Assembly: GCF_964199755.1 (NCBI RefSeq)
Contig: NC_133903.1
Span: 52,443,239-52,507,238, forward strand
DNA from: Larus michahellis
Lineage: Eukaryota > Chordata > Aves > Charadriiformes > Laridae
DNA length: 64,000 bases
Direction: 5' to 3'
Shown here: in pieces, positions 44,064 to 64,000 of the stretch
Layout: each line of letters begins with the position of its first letter
Numbering within the stretch: position 1 is the stretch's first letter
Notes under the pieces: model-generated
The model's input: the letters and a program-made list of their open reading frames with translations, nothing else
Told to the model about the DNA's origin: nothing
The model's database searches: none
Made by a program: the position numbers and the translations under genes

Positions 44064-44128
44064 CTTTTTTCCTTTTTCTATTTTTTTCTTTTTTTTTCTT
44101 TTTTTCTTCTTTTTTTTTTTTTCTCCTT
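44064..44128. repeat. Homopyrimidine tract, about 65 bases
   Basis: An almost pure T/C stretch with runs of up to 13 T. Read on the minus strand it gives a lysine-rich open frame, which is low complexity and not a gene. Confidence 0.9.
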
Positions 44129-47100
44129 TTAGTGTTAAACCACTAAATTCAATATACTGTAACTGCATAGGAACATCAGGAAAACACATTTGACCTGTAT
44201 AACAATTCTCTGTAGGGCAAAAATATATAGATTCTTTATGAAAATCATGTGCTAAACATATGAACCCAAACACTGCACTTCTGCTTCATAAATGTAAAAA
44301 AAGGAAGTTTTAAATTCTTTCGTTCTGTGTGTAAACAGTTTGATGACTTCTATGCAGAGGTTCTGGAATCGCAAAGGAATGTCAATGAAATGTGATTTCT
44401 TGTAAGTGGAGTACGTCCGTGTGAAAACTAGATCATCAAATCGTGTGTTCCCATTAATTTCACTAGTGGCCGACAAGCTGCCGGCTTTTGGCAAGTGCTC
44501 TTGAGCTTCAGCCCGTTATCGTAAGCACGTGAAAAAACGTATGTGATGTGAGAACCACAAATTGGGTTTGCCACCCCTCCCAAGCACTGCAACTTGCTAC
44601 CTTCTCTACTGTGTAATGGCATTAGTAAAAGAATTTTCAGAACATTTATATTTACAAAAAAAACTGGCAATTTTCATTCGAACTCCTTAAAGCCATTTCC
44701 CCTTAAACATTTAAAGAGTTTAACAGTAAGATTTTTTTTTTCCAAGTTATAAAATAAAAATCCCATTTGATTTTTCTGATGTACAAAAAGTGATAAAGAT
44801 GAACAATTTGATCACAGAATCAGTTTGTAGCTCCAAAATCCATGCCATCCTTGTCCCATTTGTAAAGTCTGCTTCATCCAAATTCCTAAACCAGAATCAT
44901 ACCAGTATTATTTGGCAAATGATTTTTTTTTTTTCATCAAAAATGGCACACAGAGAAGAAAACACTTGTCTGCATAGCATTACAGCAGCAAGATATCGAA
45001 GAAATAAAAATATTCCTTTTTCTGCACTTTGTTTAGAGTTTCCTAGGAAATACTGACTCTTTCGTCTTTCCTCAGTGGGACTCGATGTCCTTTCTCTACC
45101 CACAACATGAGTATTCAAACAGAAAAGCAGCATTTCTTCCTCATGATGCGCTAGAACTGAAAGGTCCATTTGGCAACATTTTCAGTCAGGACGGATAAAC
45201 AACCCAGTTTTATTCTGTGGTTTCAAGTTGGGAATCGTTTCCGCAGGAGGCGTTTTGCTGTTAGATCTGTCACTCATACAAAACTACAGAATAAGAAATA
45301 CAAAAAAAAAAAACCCCAAACCTCTCAATGACACTGCCAGTATTTTTGTTGTTGTTGTTTAAATATGTCTACACCGGGGGGGGGGGAAAAACAAAGGTCA
45401 GGATCAGCCTGATGATGAAAAACATGTCACCGTGACATAAAAAGTGCCGACTTGTGCCCAAAAGGCTGTTGAATGATAATGCCACTGCTACATACAGACA
45501 CTGCTTTTTGCTCAAAAGAAAAAGAATGTCTAATACTGGATAAATTTCAGATGCTCGTTATTCATATGTGGCATACAGAAGATAACAAACGTTTAAAAGA
45601 AGACCGAGGAGTAACATTTCCTAGGCTGGATACCCATGACTTGTGGGGACGGGGCTGGACACGCGGTACGATAAGCAGGGAGAGTTTCTGTTTTGTGCTG
45701 CCCATAGGAATCTGCCATTGGTTGCCAAAAAAAATACGTCAGGAACACTCGTAGAGCCAGTCCAGGAGGGCATCATCTCGCCTTGTCAGACAAAATCAAT
45801 CGGCAAAAAGCATGAAAGCCAAAGGCCTGCCAGGTTGTTGGGGTTCGTTTGAGTCTTGGAGCACCACAAGCCTGTAACAATGCTATTTCTTAGGTCTGTT
45901 GATCTGGGCGTAGAGAGGTTCCGCTTCCTGGGGATAATAAAAATAAAAATAAGCGGAGATGTCTCCAGACAGTTTTCAGAACATTTTTAGAACATCTGCT
46001 TGAGAACAGCAATACCTCGTGAGGCAAAACCCAAAGGAAGCGTTTGCTTTCTGTGCCGCCTTGAGCGATCAGGGCACCCCGGTTGAATTGTGAAGAAAAC
46101 GTGACATAATTTGAGAAAATGAATGCTTCCTATCAATTTCCTCTTCCAGTATTGGCCGTGCACCGATCCTCAGGAGGTATTGCTGGCCGTAGACACATGA
46201 AGAAATGAAATGATATTTATATGACTGGATGTTTTGAAGTTTACAGGCCAGAAACGCGGCTGGCGTAAAACACGGTTACTCGTAGCAGGCGGAGGCCCCC
46301 CCGGCAGCACAGCAGCGGCAGATCGCTGTGGGTTTTACACACCTCATGGAGGAAAAACCACTCGCAAGCAGAAACCGCTGCTGAAAGCCAAGCTAAGGAA
46401 GCTGGGACGGGATTTGAAATCCCAATACGAGTTGCCTGTGAGGAAGGAGGAGAGCTAGCTCTGTGCAGTTCGATTAGGAGGCCGTGTAACCGTTAGTACA
46501 ATCGTTAAAGCCGGAAGGAAAGCACGTCCATTTGCTAACAGCTATTTTCTTGGGAACTCCCTGGACGCGGGGGGGGGGAAAAAGCTGCCGTGTTCTTCGG
46601 TGTTGCCTCACAGCTGACACCCTGTGCTTTAAAACTATGTTCGTCTTGGCTGCGGTGGGAAGCAAACTATCCACGGACCCTGGAATCCATTCTACTTCAT
46701 TTCCAGAAACTAATTTATTAAACTAAGAATGACATCTAAAAAAAAAGAACAAGACAGGCAGAAAGGCTAATTAATGCCATACTGCATTAACTCTCCACAG
46801 CTTGATAAATATTCAAATACCATGCCACGACGTTGAATTTAACCAAGTTAGAATCAACTCTTGCTCCAGCAGCCTCAGCAGAAGCTGATTTTGAGCAGAA
46901 AAACCTCCGAAGGCTGGCAAATCGCTGGGCCGTGCGGAGCACGGAGATGTCTGGCAGGGGATGGCACAGGATTTTAATCACTGCTTATAAAAATGATGAG
47001 AAAAATAGCCCCGAAGGCGGATCCGTAGGGCTATATTTACTCTGTGCCCAGAGTGCCTGGCCGGTGCTCCAGGCTGTGCCCCGTCCCAGCGCCCTGTCCC

Positions 47101-49933
47101 ACCTCACCGTGCATCTCCTGTTGAATGAGGAGCAACACAACAAATCCAAAACATGACCTGTTTCCTCCGTGCCAGGGAAAAGCTGTCTCCCGTTCCTTGA
47201 GATGACTACGCTTCTGACGCTTGCAAAGACTCTGCTTCCCCATTTCCCACCTAGGTGAAGCCCTGAGCACTACGGGAGGATGAGAGAAATCCTTCGGAAT
47301 GATTAAATAAAGGCTGCTGAAAGTTCTTCCCAGCAAGAAGCAAATATATTTTGTGACCTTGAAAAACCGAAGGTAATCAGAAGAGACGACTGAGAGTAAA
47401 TAACTGCATTTCACATACTGTGTGCCGAGTCCACCTATGCCAATTTTCACGTACCGCAGACATGAAGCTGGCAGAATGATCTATTGCAGCTCGTTCAGAG
47501 AAAATCTGTACTAATTAATGTGGGAACCTGACACACACCAGGCCATTCTTCAGGCATTTGCTGAACCTGAGGTGATTGCAAGGGGAAGTGAAAAGGAAGG
47601 AGGAGAAGAGAAGGGGAGGGAGGGAGAGCATCCCTTTGGAACAAAAGATGTCAGTTTTTCAAATGCCTTCAGGGGAAAAAAGAGCTTTTCAAAATGTCAA
47701 GCGTGCTTGTTAGAGCTGTCCTCAGATACCTTTAAGATATGCAGATGCACTTAAGTAACAGGTGTCCTCAGGTGTCACTGAACTTGACACCATGGGAAGG
47801 GGAGGAGGAGTTCATCATTGGCCATCAGCACTTCCAACAACACATGAGGCAGCCATTAGAATTAGAAATTTCTTTTATCCGTACCCAATATTTATCTGAA
47901 CATACACTTCGTGTGGCAAACGCCTGCAGTTCTCACTGATTTGAATAACTTTTCTTCCAGAGCATTTTGAATGAAAAATGTGCTCTTACGTCTTCCTTTT
48001 AGTTGATTTCCCCCTTCAGATGCCTAAACGAGAAATTAATTGCAGTAATTGCGTGCAATCTTCTCAGCCAAAGCTTTTTTTGACAATGACTGAGATTTGT
48101 TTTCTAATATTATTTTGAGGTAATTCAAGCCGTGCATCTTGCCTGTAGCCCAACATTGTGAATGGTATCTGTAAAGTGTTGCGAATGATACTCAAGAGAG
48201 CAAGAGAGAGCAGGAAGGGACCAAAAAGCGACAAAAGGAGAGTCGAGTGCTGTTGACTTCACAGATAGCTTCTCTCACAATGGCAGGCAGGGGGGCTTCA
48301 CTGGCATTATTCTGGAGAGTCTTAGAAGCAGAAATAACGACAGCCCCCCCCCCCTTTTTTTTTTTACGTCCTCCATGCAAAAATCACAGGGAATGCCACG
48401 AAAAGGCAGGCGAGCCTAACTCTTCTCACAGCACTGGAATCATCTCACCGACAGAATCATCTCACTACTTCTACCACTGCGTTAGGAACAGATCCGGAGG
48501 GAAAGAAATGAAAGAGTGGGCTTTTGTCGGGGGGGGGGAATAAAAATGAGAGGAACAAGTAAAATAGCATACAAAGCTTCCAATTCACATAAACACCTTG
48601 AATCTTAAAGTATTTTCCTTTCGATAGGATTGGCCCAGAAGCGCTTCTGATGTGCTTTCATCAACCCACGGGGAGAAACCAAGACGACAACTGGCAGCAC
48701 CTTTTTTTTTTTGCTGCTAAATCTTATTTGAAGGCTTCTGTCAACTTTGAGGACATGCAATTTCTGGCAGAGGTTAGAAAAGTGTGTGTTTTCCTTTGTG
48801 TTTGGAGGCTGCTACCAAAGTAGTGTTTAGCTGTGTCCTCACGTACTAATGGGGCTCTTTACGTTGAACAGTAGCCTTTAAATAACGAGATACTGCAGGA
48901 AGAGGGTATGAATTCAGAGGTCTGGTATCTGACCAAGGTGACAGGCTGCAGTAAGGGACCAGGAAGGTGTAAATATACGTGCTTTCAGTTTGATATCTAA
49001 ATATTTAGAAAGCTGCAAGTACGTTGTGTAAATGTTGAGTTACGAAGTGTCTCGGAATTAATTGCCAAAACTGCCAAAGTGAAAATTTTCCCTATGTACG
49101 CTACATTTACATATTCCAGAGATACTTCATGCTTAAAATCAATTTATTCTTCCCATTCGAGGGAACATTTTGCACAACAAACAAGACTGTAGCAAACAGT
49201 AAGTATTTCTGGTATAGTACACTACTGCATGATGTAACAAGGTCGCTAATGGTTTTGAATACCATTATGTAAATACGAGAAGTAAATTTGCATCCAATTT
49301 AAAGATATTAACATCTGCTCCCCAGCAGAACTCCTCGTTGGAGAACAGCTCTTGAAAGATTCAGCATCTACACTTGGGCTCGTGCAGCTGAGCTCGCTCC
49401 CCAAACCTAACACGGGACTTGGTCGGGAGGAAACTGTTTTTCCATTGGCAGCCCTTTCATCATTGCGAGGCACCCCGCGACGTGCAACGCTTCAGGCGAG
49501 ATGTACCCAGTTGTAGAGGTGAGGCCCGCAGAGATTTCTTTGCCCTTTACAATAGATTCCCAGCATCGCTTTTACTCCTGGCTGACTGATCCGAAAGGGC
49601 AGGCTCAAACGCTGAGAGTTTCATGAAATAAGTGTGCCGGAGCGCCGGCCAAAATGGGAATCTTGTGCTGGGGATGCAAGTGAAGGGAACGGGAGTGCAA
49701 TGTGTCTTTCTCTATTGCATGCTGACTCAATAAAATAGGACATAGTAAACTTGGCAAGCGGGATTCAAATTAAATATCTTTGGTGACAAGACAGGTAATT
49801 CCTACTGGCCCATTAACAGCCAGTGGCTTATCTTTCGTTAATTTTATTACAGTTAGCCTCTATTAGCAGCATAAATACAGCAACCTTCTAGTTCAGGATT
49901 ATGACTGCAGAGCGCCTCTATTCTTACTATAAA

Positions 49934-50028
49934 CCTACCTAGGAATATTTCCTAGTCGCAAATGTCTAGTTTAATTATAACCCTACCTAGGAATATTTCC
50001 TAGTCTCAGACGTCTAGTTTAATTATTA
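49934..50028. repeat. 48-base tandem duplication with inner palindrome
   Basis: Two copies (49934-49981 and 49982-50028) share CCTACCTAGGAATATTTCCT, TCTAGTTTAATTAT and differ at a few bases. Each has a perfect 7-base inverted repeat CTAGGAA-TAT-TTCCTAG. Function not known. Confidence 0.92.
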
Positions 50029-50759
50029 GCGTTTTAAAAGTCTCCGTCATTTTAGTATCAAGATGGATGCTACACATCTATAAAACGAAAAAGCAAAGAG
50101 AACTACTCAGAGAGATGAACCCTGCTCCCGATTAATAATGATGAACTGCAGCAAAGAAATACGCCTGTTATTTCTGGGTCCCTTTCTTACCAAAACAGTA
50201 GCCACACAATTACGCTTTCCACCTACGTATCTGTCAATTCTCCTTCCTAACTTTTGAACCCGATGGCCAATTTGAAGCAAATTGTTCAGAAGTCTCAAAG
50301 GTACTAAATTATCGCAAGCGCCTTTTTAAAATCAGTTGTTGTGCAGAAGACGGGGAACTTTTAAATGACCTCATTAGAGAGAAAGCTGGGAGAGCTCGTT
50401 CCCTAATTGAATTGCTGGCTTGACAATCAGCAAGTACACGGCTCTACGCAAGCTACACGGTATGTTGTCTCCTGTTTAGAGAAAGAAGTTGGAGAAATGG
50501 AAGGGTACCTGGCCGCTTCAAGCGGGCTTGGAGACACTCTGAAAGGGGTGAGAAACCTGTGTGTGAGCTGGTCATATTAAAATGGGTAGATCAAAGGGGA
50601 TTTTAGCAGAGGACTGGAAGGCAAATGTGTAGGATGCCTCTGTTCCAGAGCAGCCTGGATTTCTCTGGTCTTCTCCCTTCAGATTCTCTGGGAAATATGA
50701 TGATGGACAAAGGAGCATGGGGCCCGAAGTGACAATTTTAGGATTACTCTGGAACAAAG

Positions 50760-50866
50760 CAGTACTTCCCAAACTGTGGTCTCTTTCCAAATGCACAACC
50801 CTATCTACTTCTCTCTCAGGGTCACAACCCTGCTCGGTGCTGTGTCTTTAGTTTGAGAATGAGGGC
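50760..50866. mobile_element. Possible remnant of a hAT (Charlie-like) DNA transposon
   Basis: The left end CAGTACTTCCCAAACTGTGG and right end AGTTTGAGAATGAGGG resemble the terminal inverted repeats of old Charlie elements (CAG.GGTTCTCAAACT type). The right side is followed by CTCTAGAG, like the preferred NTCTAGAN target. The left target copy is not clear. Recognised by eye only. Confidence 0.3.
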
Positions 50867-53800
50867 TCTAGAGCTTACGCTAAGAAAAGATCGCCTACAA
50901 TCATTATGAATTTCTCTCTGGACTCTATTCAGTTCTGATTGAGCTGGATGAACGATGGTAACAGATCCTGCAAATACAGCCTTTGGTAATTTGAGCCCAT
51001 TCAGATTCTTCACGCAACAGAAGGCAGGCAGAAAGAAAGAGGAGGTTGCCGAATCAGCTCAATATGCCCTCCTGAAGCTCACCAAGTTCCCAGACACGCC
51101 AATGCTTTGTCCATAAGTTGCTATTTTCTTTCAGCTTCCCAATAACAGCCCAAATAAAGAGTTATAGTCGTCCATCCTGGAGCTGACTAAGATTATGAGG
51201 AACATTTATCACTAAGAATGGCACTCGCTCAAAGATGGATGATGGCAGCGGGCCACCAAAGTACCACCAAAAGCTGATAGACAAATATTCTAATGAACTG
51301 TTGCTCTCCTGACAGTGCTGATAGAATTGTGAAGGGTGTGACATATTTTGAGGGCTTATAATTGTCTGCACACATTTCACAGAACAACTAAACAACTTTT
51401 TGAGGAAGATATGCTCTAGCCACAAATGTTTTGAATGTTTCCTGAGAATCTCTCGTGAACGACTGCCAGTGCAAATCTTGAACCGGGCAGCACATCAATA
51501 GAGCTGCATTTGTTCCAGCACTTAAAATGACTTTTATTGCAATAATTGTGGTATCAAATATCCCCTTATTCTCTTTCAGAAGTTTCACCCTACTGCTAAT
51601 TTGCCTTCAACAACCAGTTTGTGTGGTCAGAACACATTTGTGATACACCATCTGAGTATTCAGGCTGAATTTATTCTCTCCGCAATCGGGATGTTTTGTT
51701 AGAAGATGCTGGCCAAGATAACCACAGGTATCCAAAGAAGCCTGACACCAGAGAGTCAAAATTTGCTCCTCTCCTTCTTTTTTCTCATCATGCTTGAAGG
51801 CTTCCCTTTCTATAGCTTTTGCTAAGCTCTCCATGGTATAGCTTCAGGGCTTCCTAAAGTCAAGGTGTGGTAGATCCATTGCACCGTCAGGGTCTGCACC
51901 CAACATCCTCTAATTCAGTCTGATTGGGAGCACTGGTGCAAAGAGGATGATCAGGAGAAAACTCCTCTGTTCCAACTTCTTACCTTCATCCCAAATGTCA
52001 ATAATAAGAAATGTTTAACGTATTTGGTAGAATCATAGCTAAACACAGCTCTTTCCCTCTCTCACTTTTCACCATAGTTATCCCCCACTCAATGTCTTAA
52101 GGCAGCAGTAAGGATTAAATATAAGTCAGCTGAAGATGGCAGTCTTAGTATTCAGTCTTCTCCTCACCCTTTCTGGAAAATCACTATCCATCCTCAACGC
52201 CACTCACGAATAAAGGGAAAACCACCAAATACAAATCTTGCTATGAATAGCTCTGCAAATAGTTGATTTTTATTTCACCTGTGAAAGTTAGGCCTGTCTG
52301 CTTCTTATCTCCAACCACAAAGGGACAAAAACAGAACATAGCCATAAAATGTCATGTTTACCTACTAAGAACCCATAGCTATTTGTAGAAGAGTCACTTA
52401 CAAGAATGGCTACTGGCAGGATGACGATTTTGAGATCTTAATTGAAGGTCGCAAAAGGAAGAGAGGAAAAATGGAGAAATGAAGATAGTAACTGAAAGAG
52501 GCTGAATTATTTCTACAAGAGAATAAGGAGCATCAGAAGGAATCAACAGACCAAATTGCTAAGGCACCTTGAAAGATCAGCATACAAAATACTAGGCAGG
52601 TGAGCATTCCGAGTACATCAAGATCAGGTAAGTCAAGATATTACGTGGGCACAGCTGATTTCATAGAGATGCTGGGAACAGATACATTTGAAGTTTCTGA
52701 GCACAATATTACATAGTGCTCCTGAGAGGTCCATTCATCTGAGTTGTATACTGTGCTGTTCTTGGTGTGAAGAACCATGTTCCAAAGCGCCAAGTAATCT
52801 CCCATCTGGCACACAAAAGTGGCTTTTATGCAGACTGCGATTCTATTGTACGACATGTTTCTCCCCATTAAGTTTCTCTTCAAATGTGGAGCTCAATACA
52901 CAACACAGTAGTAAGTCCCGAATTGATAATTTTCCATGGAGATTAGACTTCCCGTTGCTCTGACGATACTAGGCTTCAGAATTAGATGGGCTGGTTTTAG
53001 CAAGTGGATTTCCTACGGACTGCTGCTGAATGGCACCGCACAGAGGCACAATGATATTAGTGTAACTTCACTGGATAGAGGCTTTCTTTTCGTTCAGCTT
53101 CCTGTTCCTGCCTACAGCTTTTAAGAATTACTGTAATACGATAATCAGTAACATTATTTAACATTTCCCAGAATGTATTTCTGAGAATTACACATTCTTT
53201 ATGCGAGACTCTAGAAGGATTAACAAAAAATATAGAAAAAACGTATGGAATCACTGGTAATAGACTGTTCTTGTAGCTCCTAGAGACCCTTGAGAGGTAA
53301 AAGAATGTATTTTACTAAGCATTATATAAAAGCAGAACTAAAGGAGTCCCTCACTTGACCGCCTTACATAGTAATACGCATTAACAGATTTAAGCTACTG
53401 TTTCAAGTTATCTCCAGAACTTCTGGTAGTTTACAAATAATGCTAACTATTTTTGTGACAGTCAGAAAATCAGAAAGAGATTTTAACCTTATTCTCCCCA
53501 TGATGAATTTCAGAATTACCCTGACTAGGATAAACCGCAATAAACAAATGGACATGGGTTTGCAGACAGAGCGTGGGACTCAGATAAAGGTCAAATTCTC
53601 TTTCTAGGAAAGAACTCCCAAAATGGTCTGAAGCCGGGACATGTCAGCGCTGGCCGACATCAGGCAAAGGCAAATTACTGTGTGGCACCATCAACCTGCA
53701 GAAGCAGTTCTCGTTGGAGTACAATAACCAACGGATGCTCTCGCTAGAGCAGCTCATCCCAGCTTGACTCTGTCATTTTTAGGCTCAGTGAGACACCAAG

Positions 53801-54619
53801 CTTAATGCTACTTTTGCTTTAGCCCCCAAGAGCTGAGCATTAGGTTGGCGAAGCTAAAGAAGAGGGAGTTGCCTTCTCACACCACATATTATTAAGAGAT
53901 AATCTTACAACTCCCAAGGGGATCAAAGCTAAGTTAGCGTAAGATTTTTTTAACCATACTTACTGTACAAAGTAAACTGACTCTTAATGAAACTATTAAT
54001 TTTGAGTTGAAACCAAGTTACTTTGGCTCAGGGTGGATAACTCACTGGTAAACACAGTGCAATTTCTGTACAAAAATAAAAGGGGTTCTACCATTGTTAT
54101 GGATTTGCTCCAGGAGCTCTGTGCTGAAGCACCGAAGCAGTATCAGGTCACTTATTTGGGTAATACAAAACATGAATGGCAGACGGGGAGAAGATAACGA
54201 AACATATCCTTCAAATAGTAACACCAGAGAGTATTTGGATGGAATAACAATGTTCAGCACCCATAAAACTTTGGAGCTTTACTGTCTTTTTTTGGTAAAA
54301 CATATATAGTCTGTTGAAACAAATCCCAGAACATTCACTGGCACCCACATTTTCTAACGTGCTCTGTAACACAAAAGATGAAAAGATCATCTTTCCCGTC
54401 TGTCTGGATTTAAATGACTTACATTTGATGAATAATTTTTAAAACATCAGTATACCAATGGTAATGTGAATGATCATAATTTTCAGATGTTTTTAATTTG
54501 CAGTTGGAGATAAAAATACACAAACCCATTTCAATATTTTATACATGCAGATAATAAATGTGCTTCTACTGATTATCACATTGATTTAGGGTAGAGGTGT
54601 TCATGTATCATTACATAAT

Positions 54620-54625
54620 TTTATT
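54620..54625 (-). promoter_or_regulatory. DAB1: Candidate proximal DAB1 polyadenylation signal
   Basis: AATAAA on the minus strand about 425 bases after the stop. DAB1 transcripts in other vertebrates have long 3' UTRs, so this may be a proximal or unused site. Confidence 0.25.
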
Positions 54626-55048
54626 TGATGCTTGTTATGTCTATGGGTAAGATGACTTATTCCATTTAATATGTTACGTCTGACTGAAGGCCAGATTGCA
54701 TTTGATAACAAAAAAATGTTCTGCCTCATACGTTGTTAGTAATGGCTCAGTTTCCCTATTGCCCCTTAGAATTTGAACACGATAATAAGTCTACATTTCT
54801 TTAAAGCATGCAGGCAGCCAAAACACACATATTTGCATAAGTTGCAACACTTAGTGAATGGCAAAAGCCATGCAAACCACTGAGCATGAGGAATACACTG
54901 TGGATAATGGAGAGGAAAAACAGAAGAGATGAAAAGGAAAAACAAACCATGCATCCATGAAAGCAATGGTAGGCACTGGTGGAAGAGTAAGTGAGCACCT
55001 CAAGGTGTAGAGAAAAAAAGGACAGATACCTACCCCAACCTGCGCTAT

Positions 55049-64000
<8,952 letters not shown>

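Larger units (their letters stand above)
42473..55048. other. Spacer and probable DAB1 3' UTR, no coding exon seen
   Basis: The right end must contain the DAB1 3' UTR (minus strand), but its extent cannot be fixed from sequence. Content noted: a pyrimidine tract at 44064-44128, G runs near 45376 and 46570, a C/T run near 48346-48365, a 48-base tandem duplication at 49934-50028 and a possible hAT remnant near 50760-50866. No open frame here looks like a real protein. Confidence 0.6.

Noticed and set aside
44046-44273. Lysine-rich minus-strand frame
   Set aside because: Translation of the homopyrimidine tract; low complexity.

Overview
This is a stretch of a bird nuclear genome with no prokaryotic content. 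The coding capacity is split into short exons bounded by GT/AG splice sites, and the introns and spacers carry chicken-repeat-1 (CR1) LINE fragments with the typical avian CR1 3' end. Three vertebrate genes are recognisable in the order C8A (+), C8B (-), DAB1 (-). This is the order I know from human chromosome 1p32, so it is conserved synteny. The species cannot be named from the sequence alone.

Layout. 1-3915 is a C8A intron. 3916-9315 holds the last four coding exons of complement C8 alpha (end of the MACPF domain, EGF-like module, C-terminal thrombospondin type 1 repeat and stop). 9316-15754 separates the two tail-to-tail complement genes. 15755-36272 (minus) is complement C8 beta, complete in twelve coding exons whose phases all fit and sum to 1770 bases (589 codons plus stop). 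Its fourth intron contains a long-terminal-repeat element interrupted by a CR1 copy. 36273-55048 is about 18.8 kb without a recognisable coding exon; its upper end must hold the DAB1 3' UTR. 55049-61323 (minus) holds the last five coding exons of the Reelin adaptor DAB1, and the rest of DAB1 lies beyond the right edge.

Function. C8 alpha and C8 beta are paralogous secreted plasma proteins. With C8 gamma, which is not here, they form C8, which joins C5b-7 and starts membrane insertion of the membrane attack complex. Both end in the same modules, and their last exons have the same length. C8 beta has an intron in its EGF-like module at the exact position where C8 alpha has none. DAB1 is a cytoplasmic adaptor for neuronal positioning and is unrelated to complement; it is only a neighbour.

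I found no new gene system. The points worth a second look are the exon-structure difference between C8A and C8B, the nested transposon in C8B intron 4, tandem duplications at 20231, 29824 and 49934, two perfect hairpins at 6070 and 13173, and the start region of C8B. All exon boundaries come from reading splice signals, frame and protein similarity recalled from memory; no search was run.
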